Source: JAYOEY01 sp038116945 (GTDB lineage: Bacteria > Pseudomonadota > Alphaproteobacteria > MPNO01 > UBA2964). Taken from it: a stretch of 64,000 nucleotides of DNA. This document shows positions 8,245 through 15,557 of the stretch, piece after piece. The stretch lies in contig JAYOEY010000007.1 of the NCBI GenBank assembly GCA_038116945.1, positions 62,001 through 126,000 of the forward strand, given 5' to 3'. The position numbers and the translations under genes were made by a program. Every line of letters begins with the position of its first letter. The first letter of the stretch is position 1. The notes under the pieces are model-generated. The model did no database searches and was not told where the DNA came from. It was given only the letters and a program-made list of their open reading frames with translations.

Positions 8245-8274
8245 TTGGCAGCGGCGATTGCTCCTGTTTATGAT
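8245..8274 (+). promoter_or_regulatory. Candidate sigma-70 promoter of the chimeric gene
   Basis: The -35 TTGGCA (8245-8250) and -10 TATGAT (8269-8274) are 18 nt apart. Transcription would start near 8281, at or next to the first ATG. That means either a leaderless message or translation from an internal ATG at 8305 or 8329. Confidence 0.55.
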
Positions 8275-8280
8275 TGCGGC

Positions 8281-9858
8281 ATGAAACAAGAGAATGTGCC
8301 GGAAATGCTCCGGCCGGGCAGTGTGAAGATGAGACCTGAAAATTTTCGCTTCGGACGTGCGTTTTCGGCGGTTCTGATCGCGATGCTGTTCATTTGCGAC
8401 ACCGGTCGTGCCGAAGACGGGCCCAATGGCCCGAACGAGCAGCTGGCGTTCTTTTTCTCCAGCTCATCCGACGACAAGGATTTCGTTAAGGTCTCCCCGG
8501 AACGGCTGGAACCGTTGATGTCGGGCGTGAGCGTTGAAGGAGAAAACGCCAACGGATTTCCCCTGACGATGAAGTTTCAGCCCGGGGGCAGGCTCGAAGG
8601 CGCATTCGAAAGTCCGATTGGAGGTAATGCCGACGAGGGCAACTGGTGGACGACGGCCGGCGGCGAGTTTTGCCGGCAGTGGCAAAGCTGGGACGGCGGC
8701 GCGAAGGCCTGCTATGTTTTGTCGCTTTCGGACGACAAGATCCGCTTTACGCTGCCGGGTTCGGCAGGCGGCAGCAGGACCTTTCACATCGCGAAAAAGG
8801 GCCCGGGAACCGCACAGGTTATCGCCAACCGGAACAACCCCGCGCCGGCCCGGATCGCCCGGAACGAGGCGGAAACCTTTCCGCGTACCGGCGCCTTCAG
8901 GAAGATTCCCGGCAAGGACATCAAGACCTTCGTTTCCGGAATGTCGATCAGCACCAAGAACGGGCGCGGTTTTCCGATGACGTGGGATTTCCGGCCCGAC
9001 GGCGCTCTCGCCGGCCGGATGGAAACGCCGGGCGGCGACACCAGGACCGATGACGGCAAATGGTGGGCGAACGCGGTTGGCGCGCTCTGCTTCGAGTGGG
9101 ACAGCTGGGCCCAGGGCAGAACAAGGTGCGGCATTCTGTCCGTGGACGGCAGGGAAATTCAGCCCTACCGGCTACGCGATGGAGCGCCCCTCCAAAACAG
9201 GTGGACCATTCAGCGGGCCGGACCCGGCATGGCGGGCGTGATTGCATCGCTTTCGAACGCCTCGCAACCCGCCGTGGCATCGCGTCCCGCGCCGCGACCG
9301 GTCGTGCCGCGCGCAAAGGTGGTTGCCGACAGTTCTCCCCCGATCATCGATGCGCCGGCCTCGCTGACCACCGACAACGCGACGGTCGAGGTCAAGGGAC
9401 GGGTCGGAGACAGGTCGCAGATCGTCGAGCTGTCGGTCAATGGCCGGCCGGTGGCATTTGCCAAGGACGGATCTTTCAGCTTCTCGCGCGGAGCACCTGA
9501 CCACATCCGATCCGACAACGGCAGTGAGTTCACGGCCATCGCGGTGCGGGAATGGCTGCCCCGGGTCGGCGTGAAGACGCTCTACATCGAACCCGGGTCT
9601 CCCTGGGAGAACGGCTACAACGAGTCATTCAACGGCAAACTCAGGGACGAGCTGCTGAACGGCGAGATATTCTACTCGATGACGGAGGCCAAAGTGCTGA
9701 TCGAGCAATGGCGCAGGCATTACAACACCATCAGGCCGCATAGTTCGCTGGGCTACAGGCCGCCCGCACCGCAGACCATCGTGCCTCACCGCGGCGATCC
9801 GCCCTCCGCTGCCGGGAGGCTGCGGGCTACTCGCCGCTCGACAGACAGTCTAAACTAA
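8281..9858 (+). CDS. Chimera: secreted repeat/Ig-like protein fused in frame to IS3 transposase tail
   Basis: A 525-residue reading frame with two origins. The host part has a signal peptide (RAFSAVLIAMLF, best from an ATG at 8329), then two related units of about 110 residues (roughly 67-176 and 205-317), each with a WW pair followed by C-x-x-W-x-S-W and a second cysteine, then an Ig-like segment starting PPIIDAPASLTTDNA. At about residue 403 the sequence becomes the C-terminal third of an IS3 OrfB integrase (HIRSDNGSEFTA, PGSPWENGYNESF, RPHSSLGYRPP), which keeps the last catalytic acid region but lacks the rest of the DDE core. The original C-terminus is lost. A product is possible, but function is probably impaired. 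Confidence 0.82.
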   Translation: MKQENVPEMLRPGSVKMRPENFRFGRAFSAVLIAMLFICDTGRAEDGPNGPNEQLAFFFSSSSDDKDFVKVSPERLEPLMSGVSVEGENANGFPLTMKFQPGGRLEGAFESPIGGNADEGNWWTTAGGEFCRQWQSWDGGAKACYVLSLSDDKIRFTLPGSAGGSRTFHIAKKGPGTAQVIANRNNPAPARIARNEAETFPRTGAFRKIPGKDIKTFVSGMSISTKNGRGFPMTWDFRPDGALAGRMETPGGDTRTDDGKWWANAVGALCFEWDSWAQGRTRCGILSVDGREIQPYRLRDGAPLQNRWTIQRAGPGMAGVIASLSNASQPAVASRPAPRPVVPRAKVVADSSPPIIDAPASLTTDNATVEVKGRVGDRSQIVELSVNGRPVAFAKDGSFSFSRGAPDHIRSDNGSEFTAIAVREWLPRVGVKTLYIEPGSPWENGYNESFNGKLRDELLNGEIFYSMTEAKVLIEQWRRHYNTIRPHSSLGYRPPAPQTIVPHRGDPPSAAGRLRATRRSTDSLN

Positions 9859-9887
9859 CCGCTGGTACTAAACGTGGGGGCAGGTCA
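9484..9887 (+). mobile_element. IS3-family remnant (3' part of orfB and right end)
   Basis: Contains the last 120 or so codons of an IS3-family transposase, then 29 nt ending in GTGGGGGCAGGTCA, which looks like the right terminal repeat with the CA end at 9887. The left end, orfA and the 5' part of orfB are absent. The left boundary is placed at 9484-9498, where host Ig-like sequence and transposase sequence both encode a similar S/R-G-A-P stretch, so a short homology may have guided a deletion. Confidence 0.82.
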
Positions 9888-10330
9888 GGATCAACAGCGG
9901 CGACATGCTGGTCGGCAATATCGGTTCGTCCCGGCGGTTCAACTATACCGTCATGGGAGACGCCGTGAATGTCGCGGCCCGGCTCGAAGGCGCGAACAAG
10001 TATTACGGCACCTCGATCCTGGTCAGCGAGGATACACGACGGGCCTGTTCGGCCGGCGGGGTGCCGCCATTCAGGGAGATCGACCGGGTGCGCGTGGTTG
10101 GACGCGATGCGCCGGTTGCGATCTTCGAACCCGGCGTCGCCGAAAGCGATGAATTCTCCGCAGCGCTCGAGGCCTATCGCTGCGGACGTTTCCGCGATGC
10201 CGAAGCCCGGCTGCGGAGACTGGCCGATAGCGGCGACCGCGTTGCATCGAAATTTGCCGACCGGTGCGCCGCCCTTGCGGAATCACCGCCTCCCGGCTGG
10301 GACGGCGTAACGGTACTCGACAGCAAATAG
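9888..10330 (+). pseudogene. Class III adenylate cyclase, 3' fragment
   Basis: Starting right after the IS end, the frame reads INSGDMLVGNIGS, then FNYTVMGDAVNVAARLEG and KYYGTSILV, which is the second half of a class III nucleotide cyclase domain, followed by a short C-terminal region as found in CHASE2-type cyclases. The N-terminal sensor and the first half of the catalytic domain, with the metal-binding aspartates, are missing. The only in-frame ATG (9905) is inside the domain and a stop lies just upstream at 9869. It ends 8 nt before the amidohydrolase gene. Confidence 0.85.
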
Positions 10331-10338
10331 GACACGCC

Positions 10339-11343
10339 ATGGCAATCGACATGCATTCGCACTGGTATCCGCAGTCGCTGGTGGACGCCCTCATGGCGCG
10401 GGACGAGTTTCCCCGCGTGCGGCCGGGCGACGACGACCGGCATTACGTCGAATATCCCGGCGCCCGCGCGCGGGTGTGGCACGGATATACCGACATGGCG
10501 GCGCGGATGGACAGCATGGCGGCGCTGGGCGTCGACACCCATGTCGTCTCGCTCGGCAACAGGATGCTCAACGCGCTGCTGTCGGCCGCCGCGGAAGACG
10601 CCGCGCCGCTTTGCCGGATCTATAACGACGGCGCGTCGGCGGTTTGCCGGGAAAACCCCGGACGCCTCTATGCGCTCGCCATGCTGCCTTACGAGGATAT
10701 TTCGGCGGCGGCGGAAGAATTCGAGCGCGCCATGACGCTGCCCGGCATTATCGGCGCGAGCCTGCCCGGCAACGGTTTTCTCGATTCGGCGCGCGCGGAG
10801 CGGTTTCTTCCCGTTCTGGCGGCCGGCCAGAAACGGGGCGGTGCGCATTTTCTCGTGCATCACGCCTATCGGTACGAGGATTTCGCGGCGCTCCCCCCGC
10901 CGCCCTCAGACAATGCGGGGCCGCGGGCGTCGTCGCTCGAGACGCAGTCGAGCCTGTCCTCGATCGCCGTCACGCTGAACATGACCGATATTCTCGACGA
11001 TTTTCCGGATATCACGGTCCAGGTGCACAATCTCGGCGGCAACGTAGCCATGGAAATCTCGCGCATGGATCATGTCTACCTGTTTCGGGGAACCGGCGAT
11101 TCCCTGCCGTCCTCAAGGTTCAGCAGGACGCTGGTCGACTGCAATTCGCTGGGCGCGCAGGCGATCGAACTCGGCGTTGCGCTTTACGGGGCGGACCGGA
11201 TCATGTTCGGCACCGACGGCAGCGATTTCGGCGCCGAATGGTCGATGCGCGCGATAGAGGAGGCGCGCATTTCTGAGGCGGAGAAACAGGCGATCCTGTC
11301 CGGCACGGCGTCGACGCTGCTGGCGCGCTACGCTTCCGCGTAG
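10339..11343 (+). CDS. ACMSD-like amidohydrolase (amidohydrolase-2 family)
   Basis: A 334-residue metal-dependent TIM-barrel protein of the amidohydrolase-2 family, which includes ACMSD and other non-oxidative decarboxylases. The HxH metal motif is at residues 6-8 (DMHSHWYP), a further histidine is in FLVHHAYRY, another in VQVHNLGG, and the terminal aspartate is in MFGTDGSDFG. No signal peptide. The start at 10339 places the HxH where the family expects it. Substrate unknown; aromatic or pyrone carboxylic acids are typical. Two more amidohydrolases lie at 11356 and 23476. Confidence 0.85.
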   Translation: MAIDMHSHWYPQSLVDALMARDEFPRVRPGDDDRHYVEYPGARARVWHGYTDMAARMDSMAALGVDTHVVSLGNRMLNALLSAAAEDAAPLCRIYNDGASAVCRENPGRLYALAMLPYEDISAAAEEFERAMTLPGIIGASLPGNGFLDSARAERFLPVLAAGQKRGGAHFLVHHAYRYEDFAALPPPPSDNAGPRASSLETQSSLSSIAVTLNMTDILDDFPDITVQVHNLGGNVAMEISRMDHVYLFRGTGDSLPSSRFSRTLVDCNSLGAQAIELGVALYGADRIMFGTDGSDFGAEWSMRAIEEARISEAEKQAILSGTASTLLARYASA

Positions 11344-11355
11344 GCGACAAACACC

Positions 11356-12255
11356 CTAATCCCAGCCGAACAGACGGGCCGCGTTGCCGGCCATGATCCT
11401 GGCGCGCAGGGTCTCGTCGGGCACGAGCCGCGCCATCAGGTCGATCAGGTCGCCGTCGTTGGGGATCGCGTTGGGAACGAAATTGTTGCCGTGCGGCCAG
11501 TCGGTGCCCCACAGCATCCGGTCCGGCGCCGCCGCGATCAGCGCGTCGATAAAGGGCTGCGTGTCGTCCCACGGATAGCCGGTCGCCGACTGCCGGTCGG
11601 CGCAACACAGCTTGCACCAGATATGATCGTCTTTTACCAGCTCGACCAGCCGCTGAAACGGCTCGTACTCCACCCCGTGCCTGAACTCGCAGCGCCCGAA
11701 ATGATCGAGGATGGTCGGGATCGGGATGGTGCGGAACCAGTCGGCATAGGTCATCAGCCCGTCCGGCAGGACGTGGAACTCGATGCACCAGCCGAGCTTC
11801 GCGATGCGCTCGATCGAGCGTTCAAACATGTCGAGATCGACGCCGCCGCCGAGCGCGTCGATGCAGTTGAAGCGCGCGCCGCGAAAACCCGCCTCGTGCA
11901 GGCGCGCCAGCTCGTCGTCGGTGGTGTCGTCGTTGATCTTGGCGATGCCGCGGAACCGGTCGCCCACCTCGATCAGCGCGTCGCGAACGACGCTGTTGTC
12001 GTTGCCGTGCGCGTTGGGCGTCACCAGGACGGTGCGTTCGACGCCGGTGATCCCGATCATCGCCAGATAGTGCTGCAGCGGCGCCGCCGGCGGCGTGTAC
12101 ACGCGGCGTGACTGGTAGGGGTAGAGATGCGGCGGCCCGAACAGATGCACGTGCGTGTCGCAGGTTAGCGGGGGCGGCGGCGTCGCCGGGCGTCTGGGGT
12201 TCGGGTCGGGCGGATAGCAGACCCGCTTCTGCAGGGCGTCGTAATCCTTTTCCAT
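11356..12255 (-). CDS. LigI-like amidohydrolase (2-pyrone-4,6-dicarboxylate hydrolase family)
   Basis: A 299-residue amidohydrolase that resembles LigI, the lactonase opening 2-pyrone-4,6-dicarboxylate in protocatechuate 4,5-cleavage. Matching landmarks are CDTHVHLFGP, a VLVTPNAHGNDN segment, ELARLHEAGFRGARFN, PTILDHFGR and the C-terminal LWGTDWPHGN with the metal aspartate. The start at 12255 has GAGGAG about 8 nt upstream; a longer frame to 12300 is less likely. It converges with the ACMSD-like gene with a 12-nt gap. Exact substrate is inferred only at family level. Confidence 0.85.
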   Translation of the reverse strand: MEKDYDALQKRVCYPPDPNPRRPATPPPPLTCDTHVHLFGPPHLYPYQSRRVYTPPAAPLQHYLAMIGITGVERTVLVTPNAHGNDNSVVRDALIEVGDRFRGIAKINDDTTDDELARLHEAGFRGARFNCIDALGGGVDLDMFERSIERIAKLGWCIEFHVLPDGLMTYADWFRTIPIPTILDHFGRCEFRHGVEYEPFQRLVELVKDDHIWCKLCCADRQSATGYPWDDTQPFIDALIAAAPDRMLWGTDWPHGNNFVPNAIPNDGDLIDLMARLVPDETLRARIMAGNAARLFGWD

Positions 12256-12376
12256 TTCGAGCTCCTCTCGCCGGGACCGGGCATTCGGGCGCTTGCGCAT
12301 TCCGTTACGAAAACCTTGAACCTGCGCGCCGCCAGGCGCAAGCTGGCGCGGGCGGAGAATGTTTGGGAGTCCGGAG

Positions 12377-13174
12377 ATGCGGCGTTGCCGTCACCGCTGG
12401 TGCATGATTTTTCTGGCGACACTCGTGGCCGGCGCGGCTTCGCCGTCCGTATCCGCCGCGCCGCTGACAGTCGTCAATGCGGGATTCGAAGACACCAGCG
12501 GCCAGACCGTCTTCAACGAATTCACCTTCGGTACGCCCGCCGGCTGGCAGATCCACGATCCCAACGGGCTGATCCCCGATGCCGACATTTTTCCTGGCAC
12601 GCTTTTGCCCAACGGGACCGACTTCTTCAACACCACCGCGCCCGAAGGCAACCGGGTCGCCATCCTGTTCAACCAGGGGCGGCGCGATGAGGGCGAGTAC
12701 GGTTTCGTGCAGGCTCTAAGCGATGTGCTGACCGCCAACACGCGATACACGTTGCGTGTCGAGGTCGGCAATATCGCCTCCGGATTCGCGACCAACGGGG
12801 CGTTTTTCAATCTCGACGGGTTTCCCGGTTACCGGGTCGACCTGCTGGCGGTCACGCTTGGCGGCGGCGGAAGCATCACCAGCAGCACGGTGATCGCGCA
12901 GGACCTGGATTCGCTGATTATTCCCGAAGGCGAGTTCGCGACCTCCGTCGTCACGGTCGATATCGGCGACACCCACGCCAATCTGGGCGACAACCTGGCG
13001 ATCCGGCTGGTCAATCTCAACGAGACCCGCGGCGAGCCCGGCCCGCCCGATCTGGAAGTCGATTTCGACGATGTCCGGCTGGACGCCGAAACCATCGTGC
13101 TGGCCGCCCCTCAAGGCGCATTGCTGCTTGCGCTGGCGGCCGGGCTGCTGGTCCTGAATCGGCGACTGAACTGA
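12377..13174 (+). CDS. Secreted protein with C-terminal membrane-anchor/sorting tail
   Basis: A 265-residue exported protein: a signal peptide (MIFLATLVAG to SVSA), a beta-rich domain starting VVNAGFED with GWQIHDPNG, PEGNRVAILFN and TRYTLRVEVG, then a C-terminal LAAPQGALLLALAAGLL followed by NRRLN. The NAGFE beginning and the tail of short motif, transmembrane helix and arginines are typical of exosortase substrates (PEP-CTERM group), although the motif before the helix is degenerate. Anchoring or exosortase processing is inferred; no exosortase is in this window. Function unknown. Confidence 0.68.
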   Translation: MRRCRHRWCMIFLATLVAGAASPSVSAAPLTVVNAGFEDTSGQTVFNEFTFGTPAGWQIHDPNGLIPDADIFPGTLLPNGTDFFNTTAPEGNRVAILFNQGRRDEGEYGFVQALSDVLTANTRYTLRVEVGNIASGFATNGAFFNLDGFPGYRVDLLAVTLGGGGSITSSTVIAQDLDSLIIPEGEFATSVVTVDIGDTHANLGDNLAIRLVNLNETRGEPGPPDLEVDFDDVRLDAETIVLAAPQGALLLALAAGLLVLNRRLN

Positions 13175-13263
13175 TCGCAGTCTCATTCGTCGCCCTGTCG
13201 CGGCGGCGTTTCATTTGATACATAGCGCTCCATAACCAGATATCGGATCAGGAGGGAGCCGCC

Positions 13264-14037
13264 ATGACGACAACGATCTATCCAAGCCTCAGAGACCGTG
13301 TGGTCATCATTACCGGCGGCGGGCAGGCGCTCGGTCGCACCTACGCGCATGAATTTGCCGCCCAGGGGGCAATCCCGGTGATTGCCGAGTTGAATGCGGA
13401 GAACGGCGCGCGCGTCGTCGCCGAGATCGAGCAGAAGGGCGGCAGGGCGCTTTCGGTCCAGACCGATGTTTCGAACGAGAAGTCGACGCTCGACATGGCG
13501 GCGAAGGCGCTGTCCGAATACGGCCGGATCGACTGTCTGATCAATAACGCGGCTGTGTTTTCCAACATCACCATCGCGCCGTTCTGGGAGCTGCCGGTGG
13601 ACGAATGGAATTCGGCGATGCAGGTCAACATCAACGGCGCGTTCTTCGCCGCGCGCGCCGTGGTGCCGGCGATGATGGAGGCGAAATGGGGCCGCATCAT
13701 AAACGTCGCGTCGACCACCGTGCCGACCGGGCGCGCCAACTACCTGCATTACATCACGTCGAAATCGGCGATGATCGGCATGACGCGCTCCATGGCGCGC
13801 GAGTTGGGCCCCTACAACATCACGACGCATCTGTTCTGGCCGGGCGCGGTGGAGACGGAGATCGAACGGCCTTCCGTTTCAGGCGACATGTTCCAGAAAC
13901 TCGCCGCCCAGCAGGCCATCGCCCGTCCGGCGACGATGGAGGAATACGCCGCCTACATGCTGTTCCTGTGTTCCGACGACGCAGAATACATGACCGGCCA
14001 GGCGCTGGCGGCCAACGGCGGGCTGGCGTTTACCTAG
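13264..14037 (+). CDS. Short-chain dehydrogenase/reductase (SDR)
   Basis: A 257-residue classical SDR. The cofactor loop is TGGGQALG near residues 17-24, NNAA follows, and the catalytic YITSK has Y163 and K167 with a serine in NVASTT upstream. The C-terminal AAYMLFLCSDDAEYMTGQ segment is the usual SDR ending. An NAD(P)-dependent alcohol or ketone conversion is expected; substrate unknown. AGGAGG lies 9-14 nt before the ATG. Confidence 0.9.
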   Translation: MTTTIYPSLRDRVVIITGGGQALGRTYAHEFAAQGAIPVIAELNAENGARVVAEIEQKGGRALSVQTDVSNEKSTLDMAAKALSEYGRIDCLINNAAVFSNITIAPFWELPVDEWNSAMQVNINGAFFAARAVVPAMMEAKWGRIINVASTTVPTGRANYLHYITSKSAMIGMTRSMARELGPYNITTHLFWPGAVETEIERPSVSGDMFQKLAAQQAIARPATMEEYAAYMLFLCSDDAEYMTGQALAANGGLAFT

Positions 14038-14106
14038 GCGAGGCGGAATCGACGCCGGGAAAGTCGGCAGGGCGGTATCAATAAGCGAAACTGCGCCCCG
14101 AATGCC

Positions 14107-14493
14107 CTATTTTGGAGGGAGGCTGGAGAACCAGAGATATCCCGCATACGCTTCGTCGTCGAAAAACACGAGAGCCATCGTGCGGCCGGAAGATTCCAGA
14201 CTGCCTTCTTCGTAGAAATAGGTCCACAGTGTTCTGGCCTTCGTATCCAGAGGCAACATGGATCGTCCGGAACCGGTGGGCTCTCCCAGTGCGGCACGAA
14301 CATCGGCGCGCTGCGCCTTCCCCAGCTGCAACTGTCCTTCAAAAGTCGCAGTATTCACGGGTTCAAACGCGCGATATTTTACATCGCAGGCCGAAAGCAT
14401 GAGGGTCATTGCAACGAGAAGCAGGCCGCCGCGCATACGGATAGCCCGCGCCATGTCGCCTGTTGAAGGCATGGTCTTCTGGTCAGCGCTCAT
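14107..14493 (-). CDS. BamE-like small lipoprotein, paralogue 1 of 3
   Basis: A 128-residue lipoprotein with a lipobox ending LMLSAC. After it come AQRADVRAALGEPTGSGRS, a W-T-Y-F-Y strand and a C-terminal ALVFFDDEAYAGYLWFSS. The V-x-x-x-L-G-x-P core recalls the SmpA/BamE fold used in outer-membrane assembly, but BamE identity is not certain. The start overlaps the stop of paralogue 2 as TAATG, so translation is coupled. It converges with the SDR gene. Confidence 0.72.
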   Translation of the reverse strand: MSADQKTMPSTGDMARAIRMRGGLLLVAMTLMLSACDVKYRAFEPVNTATFEGQLQLGKAQRADVRAALGEPTGSGRSMLPLDTKARTLWTYFYEEGSLESSGRTMALVFFDDEAYAGYLWFSSLPPK

Positions 14494-14840
14494 TACGGTG
14501 TCCCTCCGATCAGGTTATTGGCGGAAAACCACATATAGCCGTCATAACGGCCGTCCCGGAAAAAAACGAGCAGGATACGCGTATCCACGTCCGGTATCGC
14601 GGAACGGACGTATTCGTAGGACCATATCCGGCGGAGAACCGGATCGTCGGGGAATCGCGAGAGGCCCCGACCACTGGGTTTCCCGAGGGCCGCCATGACA
14701 TCGCTCTCTCCGGATTGGCGTAACGTCAGTTTCTCCAGCTGGTCGAATTTCGGGCGAACGCCCTGTTCGATCGTAATGCACCCTGTCAGCGCGCCAAGTA
14801 CGGCGAGACACGACAGTAACCGGATGAAATGTTTTTTCAT
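14493..14840 (-). CDS. BamE-like small lipoprotein, paralogue 2 of 3
   Basis: A 115-residue lipoprotein: MKKHFIRLLSCLAV leader, lipobox GALTGC, then ESDVMAALGKPSGRG, RRIWSYEY and a C-terminal LLVFFRDGRYDGYMWFS. The start at 14840 puts the leader in standard form; a frame from 14906 adds 22 unlikely residues. Shares the LGKPxGRG and DGYMWFS blocks with its neighbours, so the three genes arose by tandem duplication. Confidence 0.75.
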   Translation of the reverse strand: MKKHFIRLLSCLAVLGALTGCITIEQGVRPKFDQLEKLTLRQSGESDVMAALGKPSGRGLSRFPDDPVLRRIWSYEYVRSAIPDVDTRILLVFFRDGRYDGYMWFSANNLIGGTP

Positions 14841-14848
14841 TTCCGCCT

Positions 14849-15295
14849 CTACGGTTTGACGCTGACTGGGTCGGCTGCCCGTCCCATGCCGGCGCTGGAA
14901 AACCACATGAAGCCGTCAAACCGTTCGCGGTGGAAATACACCATCAGCATCTGCTGGCGGAGCCGGAGACGCATGTAGCCGTCCTTGGCATCGAGGATGT
15001 TTGCCGTCTGATCCTCGTAAAACCACATTTCGCGTTGGTCGCGGGGGCCTGACTGACCGGCTTTTATCAGTTTGGCTATCGCCTGATCGGTCAATGCCAT
15101 GAACGCCGCGCCGCGTCCGTCCGGTTTGCCAAGCAGGCGTTCTACGTCCGCTTTCGTCGATACGCCCCGGGTCAGCCCGCTCTCGATGCGGTCGACCGCC
15201 AGAAATGCCCCTAAAGTGATTCCGTGCTCTTTTTGCTCGGGAACGCACCCTGCAACAGCGAGCGACAAAACAAGGAAACCAACGATCCTGAACAT
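14849..15295 (-). CDS. BamE-like small lipoprotein, paralogue 3 of 3
   Basis: A 148-residue lipoprotein with leader MFRIVGFLVLSL and lipobox AVAGC. It has KADVERLLGKPDGRG and a C-terminal MVYFHRERFDGFMWFSS, and is longer than its paralogues by an insertion of about 30 residues between the two shared blocks. It is the promoter-proximal gene of the set and is divergent from the M48 protease gene across a 262-nt AT-richer gap. Confidence 0.75.
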   Translation of the reverse strand: MFRIVGFLVLSLAVAGCVPEQKEHGITLGAFLAVDRIESGLTRGVSTKADVERLLGKPDGRGAAFMALTDQAIAKLIKAGQSGPRDQREMWFYEDQTANILDAKDGYMRLRLRQQMLMVYFHRERFDGFMWFSSAGMGRAADPVSVKP

Positions 15296-15353
15296 TTGCC
15301 GTTACCCCATTCTGCTTTTCGACCGGTCCGGGGACCCTCCAAAACGTATGCAG

Positions 15354-15378
15354 ATTTCCAGCACCTGTATCTGGAAAT
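15354..15378. repeat. Inverted repeat in the divergent lipoprotein / M48 gap
   Basis: ATTTCCAG (15354-15361) and CTGGAAAT (15371-15378) form a perfect 8-nt inverted repeat with a 9-nt centre, 58 nt upstream of lipoprotein 3. The 10-mer GCAGATTTCC that begins it recurs at 15444-15453. The gap is richer in A and T than its surroundings. A regulator site is possible but not shown. Confidence 0.4.
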
Positions 15379-15557
15379 GGCACTATTTTGGTAGTCTAAG
15401 CGGAGCTCGACGGAATGGAATAGACCCTACTTTTTTTTTGTAGGCAGATTTCCGACGTTAGTATTTGGGGATTGCACTTTTTTAATCTTATAAGCTGAAC
15501 CCGAAGGATTAGACCATAATATTTTTCATCCTTTGTCGTGACCGAAAGGGTGACGAT

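Noticed and set aside
15426..15444. CCTAC-T9-GTAGG as a terminator
   Set aside because: The T tract is the loop, not after the stem, and the stem has only 5 bp; no gene ends there on either strand.
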